64,000 nucleotides of DNA from Glandiceps talaboti (GCF_964340395.1 NC_135549.1:19217342-19281341), one strand, 5' to 3'; shown: positions 28,558-42,044, counted from the stretch's first letter. Numbers and translations: made by a program. The notes: generated by a model not told the origin, from the letters alone.

Positions 28558-28615
<58 letters not shown>
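28558..28615. repeat. (CTGT)n microsatellite
   Basis: About 13 CTGT units. Confidence 0.95.
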
Positions 28616-28618
<3 letters not shown>

Positions 28619-28759
28619 CTATAGTGTGCCCTATAGATGGTATGGCTGTGAGATGCATATCAAATTTATCTAATTAGCATAATTACCGATATTTTCCAAT
28701 TGCTTTATATATAATTGTTTGTTTGAATATCATCTGATTCATGAATTTATTGATGGTAC

Positions 28760-28793
28760 CTCAGACCTCTAACGAATTTTTTAGTGGTCAGAG
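28760..28793. mobile_element. 34-bp palindromic insertion, type B
   Basis: Arms are CTCAGACCTCTAA and TTAGTGGTCAGAG. Flanked by perfect ATGGTAC at 28753-28759 and 28794-28800. This is the only member found outside the CACTA element. Confidence 0.8.
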
Positions 28794-28916
28794 ATGGTAC
28801 TATATATGGCCTACATATGTTCGATGGATGTGCCTTGCATATAACATGATTAATTTGCATATTTAATGATATCTGATCACAAAGATTGGCGAATGGGTGA
28901 CTCAGTAACAAAGGGT

Positions 28917-29115
28917 ATGTTTAGCACTATTAATGATACATGTAAGTAATTCACAGCCGTTCTCTTTACCTATGTGTGATGGTATTGTATATATCCAGTT
29001 ACAGATGTTTGCAAAAGTTTGCCCACATTTCGTCAGAGCCAATTTACTGTAACATTTATCGAACAACCTACTAATTCAACTAATGATTTGTTGTAGCTGT
29101 GCGGCGCCGTCATCC
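28917..29115 (+). repeat. 199-bp direct repeat, copy 2
   Basis: Same length and ends as 26631-26829, with only scattered differences. The copies lie 2,286 bp apart and bracket the foldback at 27455. Confidence 0.9.
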
Positions 29116-29896
29116 CGGGGCCATATTTGGATGAGTAAAAACTATGAGCTACCATTCCAGTTATTTCCGGTTTTGAAGCTGGCTATATCGGTTGAGCCAG
29201 ACAAGGGTCTGTGTAATTAGGTGATATGGGTTTTACTTTTTGACCAGATCATAAAAATACTACGTTTGACGGATTCTGTTATCTCATCAAAGAAAAGAAA
29301 ATAATAAGGCACTAAACCAGCAGTGTTTGCAGGAATTTGTTTTTAATAATTGACTAAATTGTATAAAATTAAATAATACAGAGAAGATACCATCTTAAAA
29401 CACCATACTTCCATTTCCCAGTTTGTCAAATATTAGTAAAAAATACTGAAAGCCAGTTACATTACAGGTTGAGAGAACACGGTACTATAAACAGATTGAC
29501 TCTGAAATAAACAGTCTTCCCAGAAGTAGATAAGATATGGCTCCAATTGCACCATGTAAACTGAAATGTGGCCGCTGGGGAGGAGGGGGGGAAAGGGGTA
29601 ATACTATACTGTTGTTATACCAGAGTTTTCCGATTTATGTACTGTACGTACATGAATTATATGATTTTAATTTTTATTTATTTAAGTTTTCTGGACTAGT
29701 AGTAAAGGTATAGATGATACGACTCTTTCCCTTTGCAAATGTTTATATTGATAAAGATTTTTCTCTCTGAAATGTGTTTTTTCGAAGTTTTTCTTTCAAT
29801 GAGCGCTAAACATCAAGATAAAGCAGCACATGATTTGGAAATGATAGCACATTTTCAGTAATATACTATTTTGTGATATAACCCAATAGAGTTTCA
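29116..29896. other. 3' flank of sulfotransferase gene
   Basis: AT-rich; likely includes the 3' UTR of the minus-strand gene. No ORF of note. Confidence 0.5.
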
Positions 29897-31072
29897 CTAA
29901 ATGCCAATACTCTTATTTGCCACATATTCTTTGTCTTTGATTATTTCTCTGGTTGAATTCACAGTTACATCATTGTAATTAAAATAACTATCCAAATCCA
30001 TTTTGGTAACAAGATTAATTGAGTTGTCTGTCAACATATCAGAATTATCTACTAATTTATATCCAAACATATTCCATATTCTGGTCGGACACAATTTTTG
30101 TATTTCCTTCACATTATCAAAGGTTACACCATTCCTCCAGGCTTGTGCGTTCCCTGGTTTTTCACCAATGATATCTTTGCTTATTCTGTCCATGACGTCA
30201 TCAGTTGGCATTCCAACAAACTCATAGAGCTTGGGGACCATTGTACCCGGATCCTCCGCAATGTCTTCATACCTAACCAACATGTAATTGTTTCTGAACC
30301 AGTCAGGGGCATGTCGAGAAACTAGATAATTAGTGTCAAGCCATCTACAATAGTCAGCTATTTCCTCTTCCATGTGTTCGTTGATGTGGAATTCTCCTGG
30401 TGTTGATAATGCTTTCGAACGTTTTCTGAAAAGTTCGCGAGATTTGATCATGCCGCGTGGATCTCGAATTAGATGAATAACTTTGATATCGTGTTTAATA
30501 AGCAGTGGTGCGGCTAAAAATATATTGTAAAGACGTAATACCTTGGTGACCACGTTCTTTTTCGACTTGCAATAATTTGTGATGCTTCGTATTGTAAGGT
30601 TATTTGGAGATGGGTATCTTCCACGATTTCTGTAGAGATTAGTGTCATTCAGGTCTGACATCATATATTCATGATTTGTAAAATTACATGAATATATACC
30701 ATCAAGAAAATTCATGACTTGGGGACGAAAGTCTTCGAGACTTTCCCAATTTTCAAAGCTTATTCTTGAAACGTGTTGTGCAACGATCCTCCCTGGCTCG
30801 TAGACATAAAAACAATCGGGATGGATGCTGAATAATTCCCCAGTCATGGTTGAACCTGTACGCTTACGTGCAAAAATCATAATATTTGTACCTTTGCGAC
30901 CGATTGTGTCTGCAGTTAGATGGACGTTTTCATCCACATCATTTTGGCTAGGCTTGAAATCACTGCCACGTCCTTTGAATCGAATAGTAGGGATAAATTT
31001 CGACCCCAAAGCTATGAAAATGGCTGATATTATTACCAAAGTCAGAAGTACTCCATAACGACGTGTCTTCAT
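29897..31072 (-). CDS. Carbohydrate (Gal/GlcNAc/GalNAc-6-O) sulfotransferase-like, intact, 391 aa
   Basis: A single-exon open frame. The N-terminal anchor is at about residues 8-25 after MKTRRYG. The 5'-phosphosulfate loop FARKRTGSTM is at about 67-76, the 3'-phosphate motif IRDPRGMIKS at about 202-211, then HAPDWFRNNYMLVRYED and GNAQAWRNGVTF with IQKLCPTRIWNMFGYKLV. It is about 19 residues longer than its paralogue at 23605-24723, mostly in the stem and C-terminal tail, which is where such duplicates usually diverge. The catalytic core is close to the paralogue across its length. Expected to sit in the Golgi and sulfate glycans using PAPS; the acceptor sugar is not predictable. A single arm of a foldback repeat lies about 50 bp upstream of the ATG. 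Confidence 0.92.
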   Translation of the reverse strand: MKTRRYGVLLTLVIISAIFIALGSKFIPTIRFKGRGSDFKPSQNDVDENVHLTADTIGRKGTNIMIFARKRTGSTMTGELFSIHPDCFYVYEPGRIVAQHVSRISFENWESLEDFRPQVMNFLDGIYSCNFTNHEYMMSDLNDTNLYRNRGRYPSPNNLTIRSITNYCKSKKNVVTKVLRLYNIFLAAPLLIKHDIKVIHLIRDPRGMIKSRELFRKRSKALSTPGEFHINEHMEEEIADYCRWLDTNYLVSRHAPDWFRNNYMLVRYEDIAEDPGTMVPKLYEFVGMPTDDVMDRISKDIIGEKPGNAQAWRNGVTFDNVKEIQKLCPTRIWNMFGYKLVDNSDMLTDNSINLVTKMDLDSYFNYNDVTVNSTREIIKDKEYVANKSIGI

Positions 31073-31125
31073 CGTGAGCTAATGAAGAAGTACCGGTAAG
31101 GATTTCGCTTTAGGTTTAATTAAAC

Positions 31126-31200
31126 TAGTCTCGCTGCCAGACTCGTGACTATCGTCCCTAATCTGTTTATGTATACCGTGCGGCGCAGCCGCGAGAAGAG
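31126..31200. repeat. Single arm of the 3489-type foldback
   Basis: TAGTCTCGCTGCCAGACTCG, then ACTATCGTCCCTAATCTG and CGGCGCAGCCGCGAGAA, match the arms of 3489-3642. No second arm follows, so this is a truncated or rearranged copy in the probable promoter region of the 29897-31072 gene. Confidence 0.75.
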
Positions 31201-31523
31201 AGGGACCAAGCGGGACTGCAAAGACCAAAGACCTGCCACAAAAACTCCTCGTGCACAGCTGTTGCCTTCGCATTGTCTGTTGTTTTATTTGTTTTATATT
31301 GCTAAACCCTTTCCTACCCCTATGGAATCTATGAAGTCAAGTCAATGCTCTTGGCACGTTGTATACACATATATTACATGGACAGGCGGCGAAAACTGAA
31401 TACGTCGATCCGTATTCTGCATAATGAATGACGTAAGCATTACTGATTGTTCTTCGGTGCAATTAGGTATTATTGTGAATTGGGAATGTATGTAGGCATT
31501 TCTACATTTCAGACCATTGCTGC

Positions 31524-33908
31524 GTGTTTGCAAATTTGACGAACATTTCTCGGTACATTGAAGAAAAAACCATAACTTTCCGAAAATACAACAAGATTGA
31601 CAAAGCAGCTTTCAGAAATGATATATCCCTTTCACCACTATGTGATCAAGCCGTTTTATCAAACTGCGATCTCGATAGATTGGTCTCCATCTATGATTCT
31701 GTGTAGAGTCAACTTTTAGATAAACACGCCCCTTTGACTACAAAGCAGTTGGCAACAAGACCTCATTTACCTTGGATCAATGATCAAATAAGACTTCCAA
31801 GACAGCTTAGAAGACGTGCTGGAGAAAATGGAGAAAACATCAAAACTACAACAGCAGATTGACTTTCAAACAGTTCAGGAATAAAATGACAAAGAGACTC
31901 GATCGGGCGTGTACTGAATATTATTCCAACAACATTGCCGAATGCCAAGGGGATCAGAAGAAGCTGTACACTATCGTGAACTAGCTCATGAAACTATCAA
32001 ATACGTCATCGTTGCCAGACCATGCCTCTAAAGTTGAGTTGGCGAACAGGTTTAACGAATTTTTCGTCGATAAAGTCACCAAAATACGACATAAATTGGA
32101 TAGTCAAGCTGGAAATAGTGAGACAGACATGTTCAACACCAGGATTGTTAACAATAAGTTTGACAACTTCGAACCTGTAACACCAGATGAAATAAAGAAA
32201 CACATAATGAAAGCACCGTCAAAACAGTGCGCAAGTGACCCTATTCCAACGAGGTATCGATGTCTTGCTACCTATCATCACCTGCATGATCAATCACTCC
32301 CTTCAAAATTATGGTACATTTACAGATGTCTGGAAGGAGGCAACCGTCGTAACATTGGTCAAAAAAGCAGCTGGCGGTATAGACTTGTCTAATTATCGAC
32401 CTGTTCGTAACCTGTCATTCATTTCCAAGCTAGTAGAACGGGTTGTTGTAGATCAACTCATCACTCACATGCAGATCAATGCCCCGCTACCAGTTCATCA
32501 ATCAGCGTACAGACAATATCACTGTACAGAGACTGTCCTCAGTAAAGTTATGTCAGACATACTTGAGTGTATGGGTCAGAAACAAGTTGCACTTTTGGTT
32601 CTACTTGATCTAAGCGCAGCCTTTGATGCCGTTGACCATGCAATTCTATTGGAGACAATGGAACGTTAATTTGGAGTACAGAATGTCGCACTCACTTGGC
32701 TAGCCTCTTACCTCAACAGGTGACAGAAAGTCATAGTATCTGGCAGTTTATCTGAAAGTGTTCAACTGAAGTTTGGCGTCCCACAAGGATCATGCCTTGG
32801 TCCAGTCCTTTTTACGGCCTATTCGAGTACACTGTTTCGCGTCATAAACAACCATATGATTAATTCATACGGCTATGCTGATGATACACAACTTTAAACC
32901 TCGATTACATGATGAAACTGGTGCTATAAAGTGTATAGAGAGGTGTGTCGGTGACATACAAGCCTGGATGTCGAAGTTAAATGAGAACAAAACTGAAGTT
33001 ATGCTACAGTGTAGGGACAAAACAACAATTAACTAAAGTAACAAGTAAGCATATTACTGTCGGAGATAATCAGATCAAAATAGTTGACCATGTCCGCAAT
33101 CTGGGAGGCTGGTTAGATTCAAATCTATCGATGGTTCGTCATGTTAACCAAATCTGTAAGAAAGTCAATCATAACTTATACGATCTCCGTCGTATCCGTA
33201 AATATCTGAATCAGAAAGCTTGTGAAACATTGGTCCATTCTCTAGTCAGTTCTCATCTTGATTATGCAAACTCCATATTGTATGGAATGCCACAGTATTT
33301 GTTTGACAGATTGCAGCGAGTACAAAATAATGCCGCACGAGTTGTAAAAGATTTGAGAAAGTATGATGGAATAACACAATCTCTTATTGAGCTTCACTGG
33401 CTGCCTGTCAAGGCAAGAGTTGATTTTAAAGTAATTTTACTAGTTTTTAAGGCTTTGAATGGTAAAGCACCTTTGTATATCCAGGATTCGTTCACACGTA
33501 CCAACAATTCTCGTTACAATTTACGTAACGACTGTAGTCAAAATCTTGTTGTACCTCGATCATATAATACACTAAATGACAGAGCGCTTACCATTTGTGG
33601 ACCAAAGCTATCATGGAACTCAATTCCTGGAGAACTAAAGCTGATCACTGACATTGAACTTTTTAAAGGTGAACTTAAAACACATCTGTTTAAACAATAT
33701 TATAAACTGTATTAATGTATTACCACGTGTTTTTTACTAAGTAGTCATTTTAGCCTTTTTGTAATTATTGTAACCAATTTGTTGTTTTTAGCTTTATTAT
33801 ATTGTTTTACCATGCTTTTAAATCTATTTTATGTACAGCGCTTTTGAATATTAATAAATAGAAAAGGCGCTTTAGAAAATAAATAAACTTTAAACTTTAA
33901 ACTTTAGG
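31524..33908 (+). pseudogene. CR1/L2-like non-LTR retrotransposon, 5' truncated and decayed
   Basis: Order on the + strand: endonuclease-to-RT linker (31524-31706, 31988-32203); RT fingers with NYRPVRNLSFISKLVERVV; palm A LLVLLDLSAAFDAVDHAIL (to 32669); FGVPQGSCLGPVLF (about 32772-32815); YADDTQL (about 32875-32895), immediately followed by a stop; then a clean 244-codon C-terminal frame (32981-33715) with VRNLGGWLDSNL, RLQRVQNNAARVV and ELHWLPVKARVDFK. The 3' end has GGCGCTTTAGAAAATAAATA and then a short (AAACTTT)n tail (about 33880-33908), as in CR1/L2-type elements. Several stops and frameshifts in the RT make it inactive. Confidence 0.88.
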
Positions 33909-34099
33909 CACTGCAGTGTCGTCTCACACCGGGCCACCATGCTTAGCAATACATGTATACCGCAATCGGTTAAAAATTTCAACCCAATCTTTAATGTGTC
34001 ACGTGGTGTTGCCATTATGCTTGCATCTTAATTAGAAAATGTTTAACTTAGTGATTAGCTGATCCTGTTTTCTTACGCAAGGTTACCTGTGGTGTGAAA

Positions 34100-34200
34100 G
34101 TGGCCATATGGATGGAGAATGGGTATTTATTTTCGACTTTTTCATTTTATAAAACAATTTTGTCATGGCTTCTTACTTGAAAAATCAACATATGTCAATT
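34100..34200. repeat. Dispersed repeat related to the 35225 foldback arms
   Basis: GCCATATGGATG, GGGTATTTATTTTCGA and CATGGCTTCTTACTTGAAAA match the foldback arms at 35225-35325 and 37631-37715. Confidence 0.65.
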
Positions 34201-34579
34201 CCTTTTTTTTGTAATTCAATACTTACCTATAGCAGTATGTCTACCATGACGTCATCACATGACAATTAACAACAATAAGCCTTTCCGAAATTTACCATGG
34301 TGGCGCTCTACTTCCTGTCTGTGTGTACCTTGGGGGTATACATGGTATAGGTTACTCGGTATAGAGCTCTGCTGCTTTCCTCGATATCTGAACAATACGA
34401 ACAAATCCCTGATTTATCAAAAATCCCTGAATACCAAACGGGACTATGAGGTGATAATAACCTAATTTGAGCGAGGGCGCTGTATTCTCAATTTCCTGTT
34501 TGCGGTCTGGAATGGCCTATTAAACCAAAACACTTGCAAATGTTTGTCACTATAAGAATAATTCCCCCTAAATCTAAAT

Positions 34580-34850
34580 CCACCAACTAAACTTAATTTC
34601 ATCAATCAACAGTGCAATAAAATATCAGTCTAAAGTCTTCCAATATTTCGACGACTGATCATCTTCACCTGGGAATGAGGCCATGACAAAAAGGTCATGA
34701 CCTCATGATCAAGCCTATAAACCGGTTCCCCCGGGTCTCCTTCCGTAGCAATGGGATCATTCTCAGATGAAGATGGATGTTAGTCGTCGAAATATTGAAC
34801 GACTCTGATATTTTATTGCAGTGTTGATTTATGAAATTAAGTTTTGTTGA
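34580..34850. mobile_element. Foldback element with ~105-bp arms
   Basis: The left arm (34580-34690) has AATTTCATCAATCAACAGTG, then AATAAAATATCAG and CAATATTTCGACGACT. The right arm (34745-34850) carries the inverse. The centre holds AAGGTCATGACCT and CCCCCGGG palindromes. Boundaries are approximate. Confidence 0.7.
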
Positions 34851-35636
34851 GATTTCTACACAGCGAATGAAACTCTATCCACAACTCACTATTTAGTTTT
34901 ACTATATAAGTACTCTTATCAATAAGAGCTAATGATTGGGAACTGTAACTTAAACCGTTTTGTGTTTTTTTTTGTTCAAAGTGATTTGTCTTTTGGACTA
35001 ATAGCCTTTGAATGCAATACATGATTTACGTCTAATTTTACAAAGGGATTGTGAGTTAATACATGAAATGCGCGCAGCAGTGGAACTCTTTAGTAACAGC
35101 CGGTGTCTTTACTTAATATTTTCAATCCCCACTTGCAATGTTCGAGGTTTGCATTTCAACAAGACCATTTCGCTTTCAATATTCAGTATCCGGATCCGTT
35201 GAACAAACCAATAATTGAATATAAAGTGAGCATATGGATAAGGATTGGGTATTTATTTTGGATTTTAAATTTATGAAACACATTTTATCATGGCTTCCTA
35301 CTTGAAAAACTAATGTGAAACAACACTGACAAAGTTTTTGCTATTTATTACGTTACAAACAAGGACTTTGGCATATGTTGTTTCACATTTGTTTTTCAAG
35401 TAAGGGACCGGACAGAATTTACGGCAGGGGGGGGGGGGGCTGGGGAGAAATTATCTCTGACTTGGTTTTTTTCCTGGCCCCCCCATCCACTGTGACCAAA
35501 ATTTCACAGCCCCCCCCCCTTTCAAAAGTATAAAAATTTCATGCCCCCCCCCAAAAAAAAAAGAAAGAAAAAAAGTGCACAATATCCTGTCCCCCTACAA
35601 TAACTAAAAAGAGTACAATTTTTTTTGTTACTGTAG

Positions 35637-35897
35637 TAGACTGTCGACAGTCGCTCGCTCCTTTTTCCCCCTACGTTTTACCTAAACTCCGATCCGGCGC
35701 AACACTAGTCTAATCGCAAACTGATATCGAGGGCCGAAGGCCCGAGTCACAGTGATCGAGGGCCGAAGGCCCGAGCGACTCGCTTGGGCCTTCGCAATTC
35801 GGCCCTCGAAATCAGTTTGCGATTATACTAGTGTTGCGCCGGACCGGAGTTTAGATAAAACGTAGGAAAAAAAGGCGCGAGCGACTGTAGACAGTCT
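35637..35897. mobile_element. 261-bp foldback nested in the Harbinger element
   Basis: Inverted arms begin AGACTGTC and contain CAGTCGCTCGC, CCGGCGCAACACTAGT and CGAGGGCCGAAGGCCCGAG. Flanked by GTTACTGTAG at 35627-35636 and 35898-35907, a 9-10 bp duplication typical of Mutator-like MITEs. Confidence 0.78.
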
Positions 35898-36464
35898 GTT
35901 ACTGTAGCACAACTGTAATATTTCTTTTGGTACTACTATTATGTTACTATTTCAGCCCAAACAACTTAGTAGTTGTAGAGGAAGTTTTTTAGAAAACAAA
36001 ACAAAATAAAACATTTTGACCATACATGTAATCATACACATGTGGTATAATCTTGTTTATTTCCCAACTAGACACCATAAGTAGTCATCACTTAATACCA
36101 AGGCATTTGATGTGGTGGTTTTAACTGTCATTCGCTGATACATACACAGAAACACAGACACAGAGTAAACACACATTCACACGCGTGATTTGTGAAAAAC
36201 TGTAGTGGGGACATTTGTGGGGAGTATCTAAGGACATCACATCACCTACATAGTGTATTCAAATATCTATTTATACTCATAACACAATAACTATCTAATG
36301 TCAGACATTTGTGATGTCATGAAGTGCTAGCAAACTAAGGATTTTATGCACACTGAGGTCTGACAAATATAGCTTTCACTTTCCTACACCAAATGCATTA
36401 CCAATACATATGTAAATGTAAGACATTTGTGACTTTATGAAAGTGCAAAAAAATTCAGAATGTT

Positions 36465-36902
36465 GTGGAATACTTAGATGTAATCAATATGCTTTCAGTT
36501 CCAAAACCATACATATTTAAACCTATAGTGTCAGGCATTTGTGACTTCATGAAACATTGGCTTGGTTTAGTGAAAGCCAAACAAAATGATGTTTCTCATA
36601 TAAGTGACATTGCAAGAAGATTCCCACAGAATGAAGTTGTTGTTAGCGAACGACACAGGAAGACAAGGAGAAAGAAGGAAAATAAAAGAAAAGTAAGAAG
36701 ATGGAAAGAGAAAAGAACAATTAGTCAAGCAAAAAGACTGTTGTTAACTGTTTTTAGTGAGCAACTTGTGGATAAGGTTGTAGGAAAATACGGTCAGAAG
36801 GCAACTACCAAAGTTAGTGCAAAGTCACTGATGAAAAAAACACTTAACACCACGCAGACATCTAAATGCTTTACAATATTTAGTACAGATAGATGCATTT
36901 GA
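36465..36902 (+). CDS. Unrecognised 145-codon ORF in the Harbinger element
   Basis: A very basic central stretch (HRKTRRKKENKRKVRRWKEK at about 63-82) is preceded by FMKHWLGLVKAKQNDVSHIS. The first codons are not supported by any promoter evidence. It could be a remnant of an element-borne DNA-binding protein or chance. I do not recognise a family. Confidence 0.3.
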   Translation: MEYLDVINMLSVPKPYIFKPIVSGICDFMKHWLGLVKAKQNDVSHISDIARRFPQNEVVVSERHRKTRRKKENKRKVRRWKEKRTISQAKRLLLTVFSEQLVDKVVGKYGQKATTKVSAKSLMKKTLNTTQTSKCFTIFSTDRCI

Positions 36903-37200
36903 TGATGCTGAGGAGGGAAATAGTTTAATTTCACTGGTTTTAGATAGAAAGAAAGACAAGTCTTGCCTCACATCTTCAGACTCTAGTGAGTCTGAGAGTG
37001 AAACTCAAGAATAGTGTCAAGGAAAGAAATAAAACACCTATCTAAATTAATCTGGTCAGACGTTTTTGTATTGACATTTTTCACCAAAAGGTCACTTTTT
37101 AATCACATAAATTACAGGTCCTATGCTAGTATATTACCATATATATATATATGTATCCTTGATGGTAATTACACACTGAACCTGTTTCCACAGTGCTAAA

Positions 37201-37253
37201 ATGTATGTATGTATGTATGTATGTATGTATGTATGTATGTATGTATGTATGTA
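37201..37253. repeat. (ATGT)n microsatellite
   Basis: About 13 ATGT units, then TATA/TG-rich sequence. Confidence 0.95.
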
Positions 37254-37765
37254 TATATACATATGTGTGTGTGTAAGTGTGTGTGTGAACAACTTGGAGT
37301 ATATAAGAGTAATTCAGGGTGTATCAAATTAATCTTGAGTAGTGTTTTTATGCTTCACTAAATATGTACATACAAACGTACACACTTCCATTTTAATACA
37401 TAAATGAAAGTGTAGACATTCAATATTAAAGGCGATATCAAGTGCTATCTCATGCAATGCTAACTTTTCTAACATATTCATTTTTTTCAATGACAAAATA
37501 TTTCGCGGCCCCCCCCCCTTTCAAACCATGAGAATTTTCATGGCCCCCCCTTCAAGCCTCCCATTTTTTTCATGGCCCCCCCCAATTTCTCCCCAGGCCC
37601 CCCCCTCTGCCGTAAATTCTGTCCGGTCCCTAAGAAGCAAAGATAATTTTTTTTTATAAATCGAAAATCGAAAATAAGTACCAAATCCTCATCCATATGG
37701 CCACTAGCACTTTTAATAATAAACTATGATTTTTACCTCCCCATTAGGGGATGTTATGGTATGCT

Positions 37766-37771
<6 letters not shown>

Positions 37772-37798
<27 letters not shown>

Positions 37799-37800
37799 GC
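37772..37800. repeat. (CTGT)n microsatellite
   Basis: About seven CTGT units at the head of the degenerate tandem repeat that follows. Confidence 0.9.
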
Positions 37801-37904
37801 CTGTGAACACAATATCGAAAAAAACAACTGCATCGATTCTAGTGAAATTTGCTACACATTTTCCATATGGTAATGACAAGAACTGATTACATTTTGATAA
37901 ACAT

Positions 37905-38560
37905 CCAATGAACGTTAATTAATCATTTGCATAATTAAAGGTTTTCAGTAATTAGACCATATCTTTTGAATGCATGCTTCAAATTCAATGTAATTTGGTA
38001 CATACATTAACCATAATAAAGTGGAAATGTCCTATATCGTTTGTTGATTTATCTTAAAGCTTTAATGAATAATTTGCATAATTAATGGTTTTCGGTAATT
38101 AGGATATATCTTAAGCTTCAAATTTTATATTATTTGGTACATGTATCAACCATAATCATGCACACATGTCTTATGAAGTTTGGTGATATAGATTTTCCTT
38201 TTAATAAGTAATTTGAATAATTAATGAACTTAAGTAATTAAGCTATATGTGTGGAGTGCATGCTTCAAATTTCACATAATTTGGCACATACATCAACCAT
38301 GAGAAAGCACACATATCCTCTAAAGCCTGTTGGTATAGTTTTTAAATTTTAAAATGAGTAATTTGCAAATTTAACAATTTTCGGTTATTAGGTTATATCT
38401 AAAGTGTGCAAACTTCAAATTTCAGATAATTTAGTACATGTGTATTGACAGTAAAGAAGTGCATGTGTCATTTAAAGCTTGATGGTGTAACATCAGTTTG
38501 CCAACAGGCAATATGTTAACTATGCAAACTTCAAATTTCATATAGTTTCATGCAACTAAT
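37905..38560. repeat. Degenerate ~165-bp tandem repeat
   Basis: About four units, each with the order AATTTGCATAATTAA, GGTTTTCGGTAATTAGG, CTTCAAATTTCA, AATTTGGTACATACATCAAC and a T-rich tail. Units differ considerably, suggesting age. Confidence 0.65.
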
Positions 38561-40774
<2,214 letters not shown>

Positions 40775-41906
40775 GAATGATCTACATTGATTATATACTT
40801 GTACGTGTGATTACCTTAATCCACCCTACCTGTATCTGAATGATCTACATTGGTTATATACTTGTAAGTGTGATTACCTTAGTCTACCCTACCTGTATCT
40901 GAATGATCTACATTGGTTATATACTTGTAAGTGTGGTTACCTTAATCCACCCTACCTGTATCTGAATGATCTACATTGGCAAGTGTGATTACCTTAATCC
41001 ACCCTACCTGTATCTGAATGATCTACATTGGTTATATACTTGTAAGTGTGATTACCTTAGTCTACCCTACCTGTATCTGAATGATCTACATTGGTTATAT
41101 ACTTGTAAGTGTGGTTACCTTAATCCACCCTACCTGTATCTGAATGATCTACATTGGTAAGTGTGATTACCTTAATCCACCCTACCTGTATCTGAATGAT
41201 CTACATTGGTTATATACTTGTACGTGTGATTACCTTAATCTACCCTAACTGTATCTGAATGATCTACATTGGTTAGTGTGATTACCTTAATCCACCCTAC
41301 CTATATCTGAATGATCTACATTGGTTATATACTTGTAAGTGTGATTACCTTAATCTACCCTACCTGTATCTGAATGATCTACATTGGTTAGTGTGATTAC
41401 CTTAATCCACCCTACCTGTATCTGAATGATCTACATTGGTTATATCCTTGTAAGTGTGGTTACCTTAGTCTACCCTAGCTGTATCTGAATGATCTACATT
41501 GGTTAGTGTGATTACCTTAATCCACCCTACCTGTATCTGAATGATCTACATTGGTTATATACTTGTAAGTGTGATTACCTTAGTCTACCCTACCTGTATC
41601 TGAATGATCTACATTGGTAAGTGTGGTTACCTTAGTCTACCCTACCTGTATCTGAATGATCTACATTGGTAAGTGTGGTTACCTTAGTCTACCCTACCTG
41701 TATCTGAATGATCTACATTGGTTATATACTTGTACGTGTGATTACCTTAATCCACCCTACCTGTATCTGAATGATTTACATTGGTTAGTGTGATTACCTT
41801 AATCCACCCTACCTGTATCTGAATGATCTACATTGGTAAGTGTGATTACCTTAATCCACCCTACCTGTATCTGAATGATCTACATTGGTTATCTACATTG
41901 GTAATC
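40775..41906. repeat. Minisatellite with two unit lengths (63 and ~52 bp)
   Basis: About 20 units. The common core is TACCTGTATCTGAATGATCT, with ACATTGG and GTGTGATTACCTTAATCCAC. Long units add TTATATACTTG between ACATTGG and GTAAGTGTG; short units lack those 11 bases. Long and short units alternate irregularly. Confidence 0.93.
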
Positions 41907-42044
41907 CACCCTAAAACAGTAATGTAAATGACCATCATAATTCATATGCAATAATGAAAATGTCCCAATGGGCTAGACTCCATACATTAACATCATTACT
42001 GGCCTCAACCACAAATTCTTTTAAGTAATATGTATGTAAATTGC

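Larger units (their letters stand above)
35404..37630. mobile_element. PIF/Harbinger-type DNA transposon, 2.2 kb
   Basis: Inverted ends are GGGACCGGACAGAATTTACG, followed by G-rich sequence on the left and C-rich on the right. Flanked by TAA at 35401-35403 and 37631-37633. A 3-bp TAA duplication and GGG-start TIRs fit PIF/Harbinger. The interrupted foldback around it restores to CAAGTAAGAAGC, confirming a single TAA before insertion. I see no DDE transposase, so it is probably non-autonomous. It contains a 145-codon ORF (36465-36902) and another foldback (35637-35897). Confidence 0.8.
35225..37715. mobile_element. Foldback element split by a Harbinger-type insertion
   Basis: The left arm 35225-35330 (CATATGGATAAGGATTGGG ... 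CTTCCTACTTGAAAAAC) pairs with a right arm that is cut at 35400 and resumes at 37631 (AAGAAGCAAAGATAA ... CCTCATCCATATGG). The arm match across the cut confirms the insertion point of the inner element. Confidence 0.7.
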
